64,000 bases of DNA from Caballeronia calidae (lineage in GTDB: Bacteria > Pseudomonadota > Gammaproteobacteria > Burkholderiales > Burkholderiaceae). The notes beneath the pieces were generated by a model. The model worked only from the letters and a program-made list of their open reading frames with translations, ran no database searches and was not told the origin of the DNA. Positions 25,147-33,701 of this stretch are shown here, one piece after another. How positions within the stretch are numbered: position 1 is the first letter of the stretch; every line of letters begins with the position of its first letter. Made by a program: the position numbers and the translations under genes. The stretch is taken from positions 62,001-126,000 of the forward strand of contig NZ_FCOX02000019.1 of the NCBI RefSeq assembly GCF_900044055.2. The letters run 5' to 3'.

Positions 25147-25767
25147 ATGAAGCAAACGTTTCTTCGTTGCGCGCTCGTCGTCTGCATGGCGATGCCCGCG
25201 CTCGCGGCGGCGCAGAAGCCCTTCGATTTCCGCGGCCTGCGGCTCGGCATCCCGCTCGACGCGTTCCGCCGCGACGAGCCCGCGCGCGCGACGCCGCCCG
25301 GCAGCGTCGCCGTGTGCGACACCGATCTCGAAGCGGCCTCGCTCGGCATGGTGCTGCGCGACGCGCACAGCCTGTCGATCGCATGCAAGTGGGCGCATCG
25401 CACGCAGGGCAGATGGAGCGAGTCGCTCGCGGTCGTCGATGGCACGCCCGCGCGCGATCACGTGCTGCGCTTCATGGCGATGCCCGGCGATGCATCGCCG
25501 CGGCTCTATCGCATGTCGTTCGTGATCGATGCGCGCGTGGTCGATGACTTCACCCAGGCGTTGTCGGCGAAGTTCGGCAGGAGCCGCGTCGAACGCGCGA
25601 ACGGTTATCAGACGCGCACGTGGGAGAACGCGACGAGCTCGATCACGCTCGAAGCGAACGGCGCGGCGGCTTCGGCGCGCGTGATCTATCGGCTGAAGGC
25701 CTATGAAGCGTGGCTGCGCGAGACGACCGACCGATGGCGTCTCGCCGCCGTGCACGACACGCCATGA
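25147..25767 (+). CDS. Secreted hypothetical protein (206 aa)
   Basis: The protein has 206 residues starting MKQTFLRCALVVCMAMPALA, a clear signal peptide ending AAA-Q. The mature part opens FDFRGLRLGIPLDAFRRDEP and continues as an alpha/beta domain with regular alternation, including MSFVIDARVVDDFTQALSAK. This FDFRG-LRLG opening is common in small periplasmic proteins of Burkholderiaceae. The start is 1 base after the previous stop. Its stop region is joined to the flgH-like gene, which begins 20 bases later. Function unknown. Confidence 0.7.
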   Translation: MKQTFLRCALVVCMAMPALAAAQKPFDFRGLRLGIPLDAFRRDEPARATPPGSVAVCDTDLEAASLGMVLRDAHSLSIACKWAHRTQGRWSESLAVVDGTPARDHVLRFMAMPGDASPRLYRMSFVIDARVVDDFTQALSAKFGRSRVERANGYQTRTWENATSSITLEANGAAASARVIYRLKAYEAWLRETTDRWRLAAVHDTP

Positions 25768-25787
25768 ATCAGAGGAGAGCAGTGTTC

Positions 25788-26456
25788 ATGAAACTGGCGT
25801 CATTGCCATGCGCGATGCTGTCGCTCGCGCTCGCCGCGTGCTCGTCGTCCGGGTCGCGCTCGATCGTCGAGATGCCGACGTATGCGCCCGCCGTCGCGCA
25901 GCCGGTCAACGTCAACACGCTGGGCGCGATCTATCAGGCGGGAGCATCGCTGTCGCTGTACGAGACATCGCGTGCGCAGAAGGTCGGCGACGTGCTGACC
26001 ATTCGTCTCGCCGAGTCGTATCAGGGCAGCAATTCCGCCGATGCCCGCGCGAGCCGTTCCAGCAGCATCAGCGCGGAAGCCGCGGACAAGTCGAGCGGGG
26101 CGGCGGCGCGGCTTGCGCGTCTCTTCAACGTCGGCTCGGCGGAGACGTCCTTCAAGGGCAACGGCAGCACGAGCAATCTGTCCGCGATGAGCGGGACGCT
26201 CGCGGTCTCGGTCATCGGCACGTTGCCGGGGGGAAATCTCGTCGTCGCGGGCGACAAGATCATCGCGATGAGCGGCAATCAGGACCAGTTGCGCTTCTCG
26301 GGCATCGTCAATCCGAAGGATATCGAGGCGGGCAATTATGTCGCGTCGAACAAGGTGGCGAATGCGCGCATCGAGCAGGCGGGCGTCGGCATGCTGGCCG
26401 ATTCGACCACGATGGGCTGGCTGCAGCGGCTCTTCATGAGCGTGCTGACCTTCTGA
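25788..26456 (+). CDS. flgH: FlgH-like flagellar L-ring lipoprotein
   Basis: The start is ATG 25788, chosen because AGAGGAGAG lies 8 bases upstream. The 222-residue length is close to the 230 of FlgH. Features are a lipobox (LALAACSSS), then the FlgH hallmarks YETSRAQKVGDVLTIRLAES, FKGNGSTSNLSAMSG, LPGGNLVVAGDKIIAMSGNQ and LRFSGIVNPKDIEAGNYVAS. FlgH forms the outer-membrane ring around the flagellar rod. No other flagellar gene is in the window and the P-ring partner FlgI is absent, so this is an isolated copy or a paralogue. Confidence 0.88.
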   Translation: MKLASLPCAMLSLALAACSSSGSRSIVEMPTYAPAVAQPVNVNTLGAIYQAGASLSLYETSRAQKVGDVLTIRLAESYQGSNSADARASRSSSISAEAADKSSGAAARLARLFNVGSAETSFKGNGSTSNLSAMSGTLAVSVIGTLPGGNLVVAGDKIIAMSGNQDQLRFSGIVNPKDIEAGNYVASNKVANARIEQAGVGMLADSTTMGWLQRLFMSVLTF

Positions 26457-26476
26457 CGATGACGCCGCGCGCCGTG

Positions 26477-27223
26477 TCAGCTCGCCCGCGCCGCGATGCG
26501 CCCGGCTTCGGCCGGATCGCCATGCGGCACGAAGATATAGCCCTGGCCCCATACGGTCTGCACGAAACGCGGCTCGGAAGGATCGATTTCGAGCAGGCGC
26601 CGCAAACGCCAGATCGCGACATCGAGACTGCGATCGCGATGCGCGCCGTTGCCGCGCATCCGTTCGTTCAGTTGCGTGCGCGTGAGCACGACCATCGCGT
26701 TCTTCACGAGCGTCTTGAGGAGCGCGAATTCGCCGGAACGCAGCGCGATACGCTCGCCGTCGCGGCGCAATTCGCGCGCGCCGAAGTCCATCTCGAACGG
26801 GCCGAAGCGATAACTCGGGCGAATCTCCGGCGCGCTTGCCACGAGCGGCGAAGCAGGCTCGCGGCGCCTCAATATCGAACGGATGCGCGCGAGCAGCTCG
26901 CGCGTATCGAAGGGCTTCCCGAGATAATCGTCCGCGCCGAGCTCGAGGCCGATGACGCGATCGAGCACATCCGAACGCGCCGTCAGGAGGATCACGGGGA
27001 TATCGTCGTGAGCGTTGCGCAATTCGCGCAAGGCGCTGATGCCGTCCTTGCCCGGCATCATCACGTCGAGGACGATCATCGAGGGGCGCGCCGCCTGCAC
27101 GCGGCGTTTGAGGTCCGTGCCGTCGCTCAGGACGGAGACGTCGAAGCCGTGTTGCTGAAGATAATCGCGAACGTGATCGCGCACGACGGGGTCATCGTCG
27201 ACCATCAATACATGTGGAGTCAT
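26477..27223 (-). CDS. OmpR-family response regulator
   Basis: The protein has 248 residues. An N-terminal receiver has the acidic pocket VDDD and phospho-acceptor D53 (IVLDVMMPGKDG), then LTARSDVLDRVIGLELGADD and a C-terminal winged helix (LRSGEFALLKTLVKNAMVVL and LDVAIWRLRRLLE). It diverges from a paralogous regulator at 27468. There is no kinase on its own side, so it may take phosphate from the kinase at 28193 or from a distant partner. Confidence 0.9.
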   Translation of the reverse strand: MTPHVLMVDDDPVVRDHVRDYLQQHGFDVSVLSDGTDLKRRVQAARPSMIVLDVMMPGKDGISALRELRNAHDDIPVILLTARSDVLDRVIGLELGADDYLGKPFDTRELLARIRSILRRREPASPLVASAPEIRPSYRFGPFEMDFGARELRRDGERIALRSGEFALLKTLVKNAMVVLTRTQLNERMRGNGAHRDRSLDVAIWRLRRLLEIDPSEPRFVQTVWGQGYIFVPHGDPAEAGRIAARAS

Positions 27224-27467
27224 GCATGGATTCTAAGCACAACGTGCATGTCGTCGCGACGGCGGAGAACTTTCCATTTCTTTCCATTACGGCATGTTTC
27301 ATCGGGCGATATGCCTTCGGATCGCGCCCATGCGCGGGCTCGCGCGGAAATAGCACGCGCGTGCTTCGCGGCTTCGTCGCGTGAAAGATGCAGCGCGTAA
27401 ACATCGGTAATGACCGGACGCGAGCGCGACGCGCGGTATTTACATAACGTCCGAATAGAATTTCGAG

Positions 27468-28196
27468 ATGTCTACATCGGTTCTCATCGTCGACGACGAT
27501 CCCGCGGTGCGCGACCTGCTGCGCCGCTTCCTCAACGCGCGAGGCATCGACGTTTCCGTGCTGCACGATGGCGCCGGGCTGCGTCGACGGCTGGAGCTCG
27601 AGCGTCCGTCCATCGTCGTGCTCGACATCATGATGCCGGACACGGACGGCCTGCGCGCGTTGCGCGACTTGCGCGCGGCGGGTGAGGACATTCCGGTGAT
27701 CTTCGTGACCGGTTGCGACAGCGTCGCGCAGAAAATCGCGGGACTGCAATCGGGCGCGGACGACTATCTTTCCAAGCCCTTCGATCCGGGCGAACTGCTC
27801 GCGCGCATCGAAGCGGTGCTCAGGCGGCGCGCGAGTGCGCCGAGCCGTCCCGAACGCGCGCCGCGTGAACGCTTCGGGCGCTTCGAAGTGGACTTCGTGA
27901 CGCGTTCGCTTCTGTGCGACGGCGAGCGCATCGCGCTGCGCGACAGCGAGTTCGCGCTGCTCAAGGTGTTCATCAAGCATCCGTACAAGGTGCTCTCGCG
28001 CGTGCTGATCCACGATCTCGTGCATCGCGACGATCTGGCGTTTCGCGATCGCGGCCTCGATGTGCCGATCTGGCGTCTGCGCCGCATCATCGAGGACGAT
28101 CCTTCGCGTCCGCGTCATGTGCAGACGGTGCGCGGACAAGGCTATGTGTTCGTGCCCGACGCAAACGGCTCGCCATCGCACCGGATCGAAGCATGA
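27468..28196 (+). CDS. OmpR-family response regulator
   Basis: The protein has 242 residues with a receiver (D53 in IVVLDIMMPDTDG) and a winged helix DNA-binding domain closing in VQTVRGQGYVFVP. It is a paralogue of the divergent regulator at 26477: the same VDDDP opening and SEFALLK and LDVPIWRLRR segments. Its stop overlaps the kinase ATG by 4 bases (28193-28196), so regulator and kinase are coupled. Confidence 0.92.
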   Translation: MSTSVLIVDDDPAVRDLLRRFLNARGIDVSVLHDGAGLRRRLELERPSIVVLDIMMPDTDGLRALRDLRAAGEDIPVIFVTGCDSVAQKIAGLQSGADDYLSKPFDPGELLARIEAVLRRRASAPSRPERAPRERFGRFEVDFVTRSLLCDGERIALRDSEFALLKVFIKHPYKVLSRVLIHDLVHRDDLAFRDRGLDVPIWRLRRIIEDDPSRPRHVQTVRGQGYVFVPDANGSPSHRIEA

Positions 28197-29497
28197 GCGC
28201 CGTGAGCGCGATGACGCGCGCGCCGCGCGGTTTCATCGACACGCTTTTCGGTCGCATGGCGCTCGTGTCGGTTTGCGTGCTGCTTGCGCTGCAGGGCGGA
28301 TGGTTCGCGATTCTTCACGTGCAAGGCCCGCACAAGGAAGCCGATGGTTACGCGCGCGCGTTGCTGATCGTGCTGGAAGCGGCGCATAACGATGTCGCGC
28401 TCGGCGGCCGGCTGATGCGCGAAACGCGTGTGCATGTCGTGCCCGTGTGGAACATGCCCGAGCCGCTGACGCTGCGCGATCCTCGCAAGACACGGCACGC
28501 GCATCTCGCGCGTCAGATCGCCGATGGCTTGCCGCAGGGCTCGCAAATCGCCGTCGATATCGATGCCCATCACACATCGCGGCTCTGGGTGCGCTATCCG
28601 TCGAGCAACGTGTGGATCGTCGCGCCGATCGACTTGCCGCCGCCCGCGCCGTTCATGATGGAGGCGGTCGTGCTGCTCGCCGGCGCGCTCGTGCTCTCGC
28701 TCTTCGCGACGTGGCAAATGCAGCGGCCGCTCGCGCGCGTCGCGCAGGCCGCACGGCGCTTCGGCGGCGGCGAGCGGCCCGTGCCCGTCGATGAAAACGG
28801 GCCACGCGAGTTGCGCGAACTCATCGGCGCGTTCAACCAGATGATGAAGAAGCTCACCGACGCGGACGACGATCGCGCGGTGATGCTCGCCGGCATCGCG
28901 CACGATCTGAAAGCGCCGCTCACGCGTCTTTCCTTGCGCGCGTCCGTGCTCGCGAAGGACGAACGCGAGCGCGCGCACTTCCTGCGCGATATCGATTCGA
29001 TGACGCGCATCGTTCAGCAGTTCCTCGAGTTCGCGGGCCGCTCGTCGTCCGAAAGCACGAAGACCGGTGTCGATGCGTTCATCGCGGAGCAGTTCGCATC
29101 GCCCGAAGATGGCGACGCGCCGTTGTTCACGCTGTCGCTTGAAGCGGGCGATGCGTTCATGCTGCCGCGCACCTTCATCGACCGCCTGATGACGAATCTC
29201 GTCGATAACGCGCTGGAGCATGGCGAACCGCCTGTCGAAATCAGCACCGCGCGGCGCGACGGCGACTGGCTGATCGAAGTGCGCGACCACGGTCCCGGCA
29301 TTCCCGACGAGCGTCTCGGCGATGTCTTGCGGCCCTTCGTTCGGCTCGATCCGGCGCGCAGCGGCAACGGCCATTGCGGGCTGGGCCTTGCCATCGTCGA
29401 ACGTCTGGCGCGCGAGCAACGCGGCCGCTGCGAGATCGGCAATGCCGAGGACGGCGGGCTGATCGTGCGCATCGTCATTCCCTTTGAAGAAACATGA
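28193..29497 (+). CDS. Sensor histidine kinase (EnvZ-like layout)
   Basis: The protein has 434 residues with two membrane segments (about 23-43 and 155-175) framing a roughly 110-residue periplasmic sensor. Then come HAMP-like and dimerisation regions with phospho-acceptor H237 (GIAHDLKAPLTRLSLRA). The ATPase domain follows with N box NLVDNALEHG, G1 RDHGPGIPDE and G2 GHCGLGLAIVERLA. Coupling to the OmpR-type regulator by an ATGA overlap matches an EnvZ/OmpR-like two-component system. The next gene overlaps its stop too, giving a three-gene unit. Confidence 0.92.
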   Translation: MSAVSAMTRAPRGFIDTLFGRMALVSVCVLLALQGGWFAILHVQGPHKEADGYARALLIVLEAAHNDVALGGRLMRETRVHVVPVWNMPEPLTLRDPRKTRHAHLARQIADGLPQGSQIAVDIDAHHTSRLWVRYPSSNVWIVAPIDLPPPAPFMMEAVVLLAGALVLSLFATWQMQRPLARVAQAARRFGGGERPVPVDENGPRELRELIGAFNQMMKKLTDADDDRAVMLAGIAHDLKAPLTRLSLRASVLAKDERERAHFLRDIDSMTRIVQQFLEFAGRSSSESTKTGVDAFIAEQFASPEDGDAPLFTLSLEAGDAFMLPRTFIDRLMTNLVDNALEHGEPPVEISTARRDGDWLIEVRDHGPGIPDERLGDVLRPFVRLDPARSGNGHCGLGLAIVERLAREQRGRCEIGNAEDGGLIVRIVIPFEET

Positions 29498-30375
29498 TGT
29501 CTGCTTCGACCATGCATTCGGCGCCGCTGTCGCGCCGTGCCTTTATTCGCGGCGCGCTCATATCGACGACCTTCGGCGCGAGCGCGTTGTTATCGGCGTG
29601 CGGCGGCGCTAGCGACGATCAACCCGCGATGCAGACGCCGGCGCTCGCATCGATCGAAAACTTTCGCGACGTGGCCGGCATGGGCGAAGGCTATCCGACC
29701 GTCGATGGCCGTCGCGTGCGGCGTGGCGTGTTCTATCGCTCCGGCGCGCTCACGCCCGACGATGCGGACGCGGCCGCGCTCGCACGGCTCTCGCTGCGCG
29801 CGGTGCATGACCTGCGCGTGGTGAGCGAATCATCGCTCGCGCCGGATCGCGTGCCCGCGAACGCCGTGCGCGAAACGCACGAAGTCGCGCCCATCGATGT
29901 TGCCACGGCGATGCCCGCCGATGCGGCATCGGCCAGCGCGTGGATGAGCGAGCGCCAGCGCCAGCTCGTCACCGACGCGGTCGCGCGTCTTCAATTCGGT
30001 GTGCTTTTGACGAGGCTCGCGCGTGTGTCGGGTTCGCAGGTCATGCACGGCACGGCGGGCAAGGATCGCACCGGATGGGCGGCGGCGCTTCTGCTCGCGA
30101 TCGCCGATGTGCCGCTCGACGTCATCATCCAGGACTATCTGGTGACGAACACGGCGGCGCAGACGCAGATCGATACGCGCATGAAAGCGCATGCGGCGCG
30201 ACTCGGAACCGATGTGTCGGTGGTCGCGCCGCTTTATCAGGCGCAGAGCGCGACGATCGAAGCGGCGTTCGAGGAGATGCATCGCGGCTTCGGCACGTTG
30301 AGCAATTATCTGGCGCAGGGCTTGTCGATGAGCAGCGCGGACGTGGGCATGTTGCGGGCGAAGCTGGTCGCGTAG
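29494..30375 (+). CDS. Tat lipoprotein tyrosine-phosphatase homologue lacking the catalytic Cys
   Basis: The protein has 293 residues with a twin-arginine signal (SRRAFIRGA, residues 13-21) and lipobox LSAC (C36), predicting a lipid-anchored periplasmic or outer-membrane protein. The Y_phosphatase3-type fold is recognisable: ENFRDVAGMG, RRVRRGVFYRSGAL and the P-loop region VMHGTAGKDRTGWA. The family P-loop is HCxxGKDRTG; here residue 186, the catalytic Cys, is Gly (codon GGC at 30049-30051), while GKDRTG is intact. It should therefore be inactive as a Cys-based phosphatase and may bind phosphorylated ligands. Its ATG overlaps the kinase stop by 4 bases. Confidence 0.85.
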   Translation: MMSASTMHSAPLSRRAFIRGALISTTFGASALLSACGGASDDQPAMQTPALASIENFRDVAGMGEGYPTVDGRRVRRGVFYRSGALTPDDADAAALARLSLRAVHDLRVVSESSLAPDRVPANAVRETHEVAPIDVATAMPADAASASAWMSERQRQLVTDAVARLQFGVLLTRLARVSGSQVMHGTAGKDRTGWAAALLLAIADVPLDVIIQDYLVTNTAAQTQIDTRMKAHAARLGTDVSVVAPLYQAQSATIEAAFEEMHRGFGTLSNYLAQGLSMSSADVGMLRAKLVA

Positions 30376-30384
30376 ACCGCGCGT

Positions 30385-32124
30385 TCAAGCCTCGGCCGCG
30401 CTCTCCCGATACGCCGCGAACTTCGACATCTTCCCTATCCCCGGATTGAAGCAATTGCACGGATCGAGGTCTTGATAAAACGCCGCAAGCTGCGGCTTCG
30501 CCTCGTAAAGATGCCCGACGTTATGCTCCGCGGGATACTCGGCGCCGCGTTCATCGAGCAATTCGAGCATCTCGTGCTCGAGCGCCATGCAGTCGTTGCC
30601 CTTGACGACGATGTAATCCTGATGAAACACGTGACACAGAAAGTGCCCGTAATACAGCTTCAGAATGACGGGACGTTCGATCCGCTCGGGCAAGCGCTCG
30701 AACCAGTCGCGATCGTTGCGGCGTAACGCGATATCGAGCGCGACGATATCCTCCACTTCACGATGATGCACCGCGCGATAGCGCACCGCCGCGCTCGCCG
30801 CCGCAAAACGATGCAGGAATGCCTTGCGGCCTTCTTCATCGCTGCATTCGAAGTACGCGCCGCCGCCGTCCGCGAAACGCGTCGACAGAAACGCGCGCGC
30901 TTCGTCGATGCCCGCAGCCGGCACCTTCAGCATCAGATGATGCTCGTACTGCTCGCGATACGCGTTGATTCTCGCGGGCAGATGATCGGGCAGACGCTCG
31001 CTCACCCATTGCAGCACGCGATCGCTCAGATGCTTCGGCATGAAGCCGAGACGCTCGAACCACGCATCGCAACGCGTCTTGAGACTGAAGAACAGCGGCA
31101 GCCGGTCCGTGCCGAACTTGTCGATGATGACGAAAAGGTCCTTCCCATACTTGCGCGCCACATCGAACGCGTCGCGATGAAGGTATTCGCCCGCGATCGG
31201 CAGATGCGCGAAATTCGCGAGCGCGTGGCGACGGATATCGGTGAGCACGCTCGTATCGTTCGTGCCGACGTAGAACACCTTCGCGCCTTTCTCCGCCGCG
31301 AACGTGTCGAGACGCACCGCGAAGGTCATCACCTTGCCCGCGGAACCGGATGCCTCGAAGAGGCGTCGCGGATCGGCGTTGAAGCGCGCGGGCGTGGACG
31401 CATCGACATCGCGCACGTGGGTCGCGTATTCGTGATCCGACGCGGCCGCGCCGTCGCGAATGTCGGCATCGTCGAATGTGCCGTTTTCGATGCGCGACAG
31501 AATCTCTTCGGGCGTGCCGCCGAGCTCGATGCCGAGATGATTCACGAGGCGCGGCATGCCGGTGGCATCGACGGCGGCGAACAGCGCCATCTCCGTATAA
31601 GCCGGTCCGCGATGCACGAGCGAGCCGCCCGAGTTGTTGCTGATGCCGCCCAGCACCGACGCGCCGATGCACGACGAGCCGATGACCGAATGCGGCTCGC
31701 GTCCGAGCGGCTTCAGCGTGCGCTCCAGTTGATCGAGCGTCGTGCCGCCGATGCAGACCACCTGCGCGCCGCCCTTGAGCACATGAACACGTTTGATGCG
31801 CGTCGTGCTGACGATGACGACATCGCGATCGTAGGCGTCGCCATCGGGCGTCGAGCCGCCGGTGAGGCCCGTGTTCGACGCCTGCGTGATGACGATCGTG
31901 CGCGCGGCGACGCAGGCGGCGAGAATCCGCCATTGCTCGACGAGCGAGCCGGGGCGCACGACCGCCAGCACGCGGCCCGCGCCGAAGCGGTAGCCGGTGC
32001 GGTAGCGGCGCGTTTCTCCATCGCCGGTGAGCACGTTGCGCGCGCCGACGATGTCACCGAGCGACGCGAGCAAGCTTTGGCGCGACTCCCCGAAGGGAAG
32101 AGCGGAAGGGGCGGTCGTGGACAT
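30385..32124 (-). CDS. dld: Quinone-dependent D-lactate dehydrogenase
   Basis: The protein has 579 residues, close to the 571 of E. coli Dld. An N-terminal FAD_binding_4 domain (QASNTGLTGGSTPDGDAYDR, VIGSSCIGASVLGGISNNSG) precedes the Dld-specific membrane-binding domain (HHREVEDIVALDIALRRNDR and a C-terminal HNVGHLYEAKPQLAAFYQDL). It oxidises D-lactate to pyruvate and passes electrons to the quinone pool. It follows the MFS gene after 7 bases, in one operon. Confidence 0.93.
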   Translation of the reverse strand: MSTTAPSALPFGESRQSLLASLGDIVGARNVLTGDGETRRYRTGYRFGAGRVLAVVRPGSLVEQWRILAACVAARTIVITQASNTGLTGGSTPDGDAYDRDVVIVSTTRIKRVHVLKGGAQVVCIGGTTLDQLERTLKPLGREPHSVIGSSCIGASVLGGISNNSGGSLVHRGPAYTEMALFAAVDATGMPRLVNHLGIELGGTPEEILSRIENGTFDDADIRDGAAASDHEYATHVRDVDASTPARFNADPRRLFEASGSAGKVMTFAVRLDTFAAEKGAKVFYVGTNDTSVLTDIRRHALANFAHLPIAGEYLHRDAFDVARKYGKDLFVIIDKFGTDRLPLFFSLKTRCDAWFERLGFMPKHLSDRVLQWVSERLPDHLPARINAYREQYEHHLMLKVPAAGIDEARAFLSTRFADGGGAYFECSDEEGRKAFLHRFAAASAAVRYRAVHHREVEDIVALDIALRRNDRDWFERLPERIERPVILKLYYGHFLCHVFHQDYIVVKGNDCMALEHEMLELLDERGAEYPAEHNVGHLYEAKPQLAAFYQDLDPCNCFNPGIGKMSKFAAYRESAAEA

Positions 32125-32131
32125 GATGGTC

Positions 32132-33484
32132 TCAGGCCCGGTGCGGTTCCGAAGACGACGACTCCGCCGGCGATGCGGCTGCCGCGCGCTGCGTGAGCGT
32201 CAGCACCGCCCCGACGACGAGCGCGCCCGCGACGACGACGAGACCCGCGTTCGTGCTGTGCGTGACGTCCTTCATCCAGCCGATAATCGACGGACTGACG
32301 AAGCCCGCGAGGTTGCCGATCGAGTTGATCATCGCGATGCCCGCGGCGGCTGCGGTGCCGGCCAGCACGCCGCTCGGATAGGTCCAGAAGACCGGCATCA
32401 TCGACAACACGCCCGCCGTGCCGACCGACAAGGTGACGAGAGCGAGCGTCAGATTGCCCGTGTGCAGCGTGCTCGCATAGAAGCCCAGCGCCGCCGCGAC
32501 GGCCGCCAGCGCGAGATGCCAGCGGCGCTCGTTGCGGCGGTCGGACGAACGCGCGACGAGGATCATCGACACGATCGCGACCGCATAGGGAATCGCCGTG
32601 AACAGGCCGACATCCAGCGCATCCTTCACGCCCGCCGCCTTGATGAGCGTGGGCAGGTAGAAGCTCACGCCGTAGAGACCCATCATGCAGCAGAAGTAGA
32701 TCGCGGCGAGACGCCATACACGTCCGTTCGACACGACGTGCTTCAGCGAATGATCGGCGCCGGCGGATTCATCGCGCGAGATGTTGTCTTCGAGAAGCTG
32801 CTTTTCCTGTTCGTTCAGCCACGATGCCGCGCGGATGCCGTTGGGCAGCATGAACAGCGTGGCGATGCCAAGCACGAGCGACGGAATCGCTTCGAGCAGG
32901 AAGAGCCATTGCCAGTTCGACAGACCGTGCACGCCGTTGAACACCTGCATGATCCAGCCCGACAACGGGCCGCCGACCACCCCCGCGACCGGAATGCCGA
33001 TCATGAAGAGCGCGTTCATGCGGCCGCGGCGCATCGACGGATACCAGTACGTCAGATAGAGCACGATGCCGGGGAAGAACCCGGCCTCCGCGACGCCGAG
33101 CAGAAAGCGCAGCGTATAGAACATTGTGGGCGTCGTCACGAAGAGCGAAGCCGCCGACACGACCGCCCACGTCACCATGATGCGGCTGATCCACACGCGC
33201 GCGCCCACGCGATGCAACAGGATATTGCTCGGCACCTCGAACAGGAAATAGCCGATGAAGAAGATGCCCGCGCCGAGTCCGTAGACCGACTCGCTGAACT
33301 TCAGGTCGTTGAGCATCTGCAACTTCGCGAAGCCGACATTGACGCGATCCAGATACGCCGCGACGTAGCAGATGAAAAGAAAGGGCAAGAGGCGCCAGGT
33401 CACTTTCGCGTAGGTCGCATTCTCGAACGCGGTCGTGACGGATGAGATGGGCGCGGACGCGCCCGATGGGGTGTGCGGGTTCAT
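32132..33484 (-). CDS. MFS transporter (ACS family), probable lactate or 2-hydroxyacid uptake
   Basis: The protein has 450 residues with twelve hydrophobic segments and the ACS-family motif LDRVNVGFAKLQMLNDLKFS. The middle loop carries EKQLLEDNISRDES. Tight coupling to dld 7 bases downstream, together with a FadR-type regulator and its operator, suggests import of D-lactate or a related hydroxy acid; the family also carries tartrate, galactonate and phthalate. Another family member is at 49896. Confidence 0.85.
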   Translation of the reverse strand: MNPHTPSGASAPISSVTTAFENATYAKVTWRLLPFLFICYVAAYLDRVNVGFAKLQMLNDLKFSESVYGLGAGIFFIGYFLFEVPSNILLHRVGARVWISRIMVTWAVVSAASLFVTTPTMFYTLRFLLGVAEAGFFPGIVLYLTYWYPSMRRGRMNALFMIGIPVAGVVGGPLSGWIMQVFNGVHGLSNWQWLFLLEAIPSLVLGIATLFMLPNGIRAASWLNEQEKQLLEDNISRDESAGADHSLKHVVSNGRVWRLAAIYFCCMMGLYGVSFYLPTLIKAAGVKDALDVGLFTAIPYAVAIVSMILVARSSDRRNERRWHLALAAVAAALGFYASTLHTGNLTLALVTLSVGTAGVLSMMPVFWTYPSGVLAGTAAAAGIAMINSIGNLAGFVSPSIIGWMKDVTHSTNAGLVVVAGALVVGAVLTLTQRAAAASPAESSSSEPHRA

Positions 33485-33577
33485 CGTAAGTCTCCTGATT
33501 CGTGCGGCTTGACGCCGCTACTGGCTTTGCTGCTGCGCATTGTTCCGCGCCGGCAGGAGACTTGTCGAGATGTCGAA

Positions 33578-33595
33578 CCACTGGTCCGACCACTT
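33578..33595. promoter_or_regulatory. FadR-type operator (copy 1) before the MFS-dld operon
   Basis: CCACTGGTCCGACCACTT contains TGGTCCGACCA at 33582-33592, a perfect match to the FadR/GntR consensus TNGTNNNACNA. It stands about 98 bases upstream of the MFS start, between that gene and the 3' end of the gntR gene. The identical 18-mer recurs at 34478-34495. Confidence 0.8.
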
Positions 33596-33701
33596 ATTTT
33601 TGCCGTGCCAGGCCCCGCTTCACGCCGGAATCAATGGCGGCGAGGGCGCGCGGCTTTCGGCACGCGTGTGCGCTCTCGCGCCTGCGCGGGCGCGCCGAGG
33701 C

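Noticed and set aside
29494..30375. Loss of the phosphatase Cys as a sequencing error
   Set aside because: Cannot be excluded from the sequence alone, since one base (TGC to GGC) would restore it. Kept as a finding because the Gly codon is clear and the rest of the P-loop is intact; resequencing or relatives will decide.
30763..32196. 477-codon plus-strand frame opposite dld
   Set aside because: Arg/Ala/His-rich shadow. The minus strand holds a full-length D-lactate dehydrogenase.
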